Source of the DNA: Emticicia aquatilis
GTDB taxonomy: Bacteria > Bacteroidota > Bacteroidia > Cytophagales > Spirosomataceae
Length of the DNA stretch: 64,000 nt
Assembly: GCF_014644295.1 (NCBI RefSeq)
Contig: NZ_BMKK01000015.1
Location: 1 to 64,000, forward strand
Direction of reading: 5' to 3'
The notes under the pieces were generated by a model. It saw nothing but the letters and a program-made list of their open reading frames with translations, was not told where the DNA came from and did not search any database. A program made the translations under genes and the position numbers. Each line of letters opens with the position of its first letter. The stretch's first letter is position 1. Below are positions 62,644 through 64,000 of the stretch, one piece after another.

Positions 62644-64000
62644 ATGAAAACAAACTACTACGGTATCCGACTGATTATAACTATTTTTATTTTAGTTTTT
62701 AATCTAAAAAACACCTTTGGACAAACCTATTTTGATATGTCCACAGGAAATTATTCCGAAACTTTTACTTCTTGGAGCAATCCTTCGACCAATTCTTGGT
62801 CAGCCGTTGCAATAAGCACAGGCACAATTCCATCGGCAGGCTCAACAACGGTTTCTTCTGCCAGCTTTTCATCAGGTACTTCTGGAGGTGTTCAAAATGG
62901 CAGCACTAATATTCAATTTTTATCTACTGGAACAACCGATAATTCGAGTGCTGTAGCATTAGATTTAAACCTAAATTTTGCGGGAAGAAATGCTGGAAAT
63001 TTAAGCTTTGATGCTGCAACGGTTTTTAACTCAACGGGGAATCGAGCAGGAACTTTACGAGTCTATTATTCGATAAATGAGTCGAACTGGAATGAACTTT
63101 TAGGTACAAATTTACCTTTTACTGCCAATAATAATGTTTCTAAAACTGGTTCTATCAATATTCCCTTGCCTTCTACACTCAACAATGAACCAACCGTAAA
63201 ACTTCGTTTTTATTATCACAATGGAGGCACAGCACTTCCTTCGCCAACAGGCAGCCGTCCAAAAATTTCGATTGATAATGTAAATGTTACTGCAGTTTCT
63301 GCTGGGCCAAACCTTAGTGTAAACCCAACTTCAATTATCAACCTAAACTATTTTGTGGAAAATGGCCCTTCGGGTGCGAGTAGCTACACACTCAAAGGTT
63401 CATCTCTCACTGGAGATATTACCCTTACTGCCTCTTCAAATTTTGAAATTTCAACTACTTCAAACACAACAGGCTTTAATAATTCTTTAATCATAAGTCC
63501 TGTTTCTGGCTCTATTGATATGCCAATTTATGTTCGTTTGGTTGCTGGTTTATCGGTCAATACTTATACTGGTACAGTTTCACATTCGGGAGGCTCAGCT
63601 CCAACCAATCCAGTAATTAATCTTTCAGGAAATGTTTCTGAAATCATTTTACCAACTAAATTGGCAATTACAGCTGTAAACCCTGTTTCGCCACAATTAA
63701 ATACCCCTTTTTCCGTCACAGTTGAAGCAAGAGATAACAATAATACCCCACAAAACGTCAGTAGCCCAACAACAATTAACCTCTCAATTAATACAGGAAA
63801 CGGGGTCTTAGGTGGCACACTCTCTGGCATTATTCCAGCTGGTAATAACTCCGTAACAATTACTGGGATTCTTTATAATGTTGAAGAAAATGGTGTAAGC
63901 TTAGCCGCATCAAGCACCGCTGGTGATATGCTATTGGCTGGAATAAGTGCTAACTTTAATATAACCTACAATGTATTTCCAAATGAAATAAAATCTATTG
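62644..64000 (+). CDS. Secreted Ig-like domain protein, 5' part only
   Basis: The frame opens at MKTNYYGIRLIITIFILVFN (signal peptide ending near TFGQ) and stays open for 452 codons to the window edge. A jelly-roll-like N-terminal part (NRAGTLRVYYSINESNWNEL, LRFYYHNGGTALP) is followed by an Ig-like module (LSVNPTSIINLNYFVENGPS) that resembles the one in the secreted nuclease at 51880-54822. A further beta-sandwich starts near LAITAVNPVSPQLNTPFSV. It is divergent from the giant repeat protein and belongs to the same family of secreted modular proteins. The C-terminus, and any enzyme domain, is outside the window. Confidence 0.85.
   Translation, partial: MKTNYYGIRLIITIFILVFNLKNTFGQTYFDMSTGNYSETFTSWSNPSTNSWSAVAISTGTIPSAGSTTVSSASFSSGTSGGVQNGSTNIQFLSTGTTDNSSAVALDLNLNFAGRNAGNLSFDAATVFNSTGNRAGTLRVYYSINESNWNELLGTNLPFTANNNVSKTGSINIPLPSTLNNEPTVKLRFYYHNGGTALPSPTGSRPKISIDNVNVTAVSAGPNLSVNPTSIINLNYFVENGPSGASSYTLKGSSLTGDITLTASSNFEISTTSNTTGFNNSLIISPVSGSIDMPIYVRLVAGLSVNTYTGTVSHSGGSAPTNPVINLSGNVSEIILPTKLAITAVNPVSPQLNTPFSVTVEARDNNNTPQNVSSPTTINLSINTGNGVLGGTLSGIIPAGNNSVTITGILYNVEENGVSLAASSTAGDMLLAGISANFNITYNVFPNEIKSI

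Noticed and set aside
1-64000. tRNA or rRNA genes
   Set aside because: I saw no cloverleaf-like arrangement with conserved T-loop sequence and no rRNA-like conserved blocks in the intergenic regions.

Overview
The window looks like a chromosomal segment of an AT-rich Bacteroidota, most likely order Cytophagales. The reasons are the SusC/SusD pairs, many TonB-dependent receptors (TBDRs), promoters with the Bacteroidota TAnnTTTG -7 element, and secreted proteins ending in 3-coathanger-stack domains. The genus is not determined. The window falls into five regions.

(1) 1-1155 is a noncoding array in which about 294-bp units repeat in tandem. Each unit carries GTCAAC/GTTGAC hexamers placed exactly on an 11/22-bp lattice, and many pair into 17-bp dyads. 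No known element class fits it.

(2) 1687-19071 is a sialoglycan locus. A divergent GntR/FadR-type regulator faces a collinear plus-strand run: SusC, SusD, sialic acid lyase, kelch-type epimerase, MFS transporter, a sialidase lipoprotein, N-acylglucosamine 2-epimerase, a second sialidase, an SGNH-hydrolase/GH20 hexosaminidase fusion and a sialate O-acetylesterase. Together these would de-acetylate and trim host-type glycans, import sialic acid, and convert it through ManNAc to GlcNAc. No GlcNAc kinase, nagA or nagB is present here.

(3) 19072-23048 is an accessory stretch. It holds a serine recombinase, a small gene apparently frameshifted at a poly-A run, three unrecognised small genes and a GH1 beta-glucosidase.

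(4) 23126-50648 is a dense phosphate-scavenging island. Two parallel modules have the order TBDR, beta-helix lipoprotein, phosphatase; one ends in a purple-acid-phosphatase-like enzyme and the other in a beta-propeller phytase. An Oar-like TBDR sits divergently beside them. A further minus-strand operon encodes SusC, SusD, a YncE-like/phosphoesterase protein, a small TBDR and a second YncE-like/phosphoesterase protein. Hairpins sit in most intergenic junctions.

(5) 50934-64000 holds a GNAT-like gene, a stand-alone LytTR DNA-binding protein, a multidomain extracellular EEP-type nuclease/phosphatase, a 2506-residue repeat protein containing six almost identical 228-bp repeats, and the 5' part of another secreted Ig-like protein running off the window.

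The strongest candidates for something undescribed are the 11-bp-lattice array and the paired TBDR/beta-helix lipoprotein/phosphatase modules, where the beta-helix lipoprotein occupies the place normally held by SusD.
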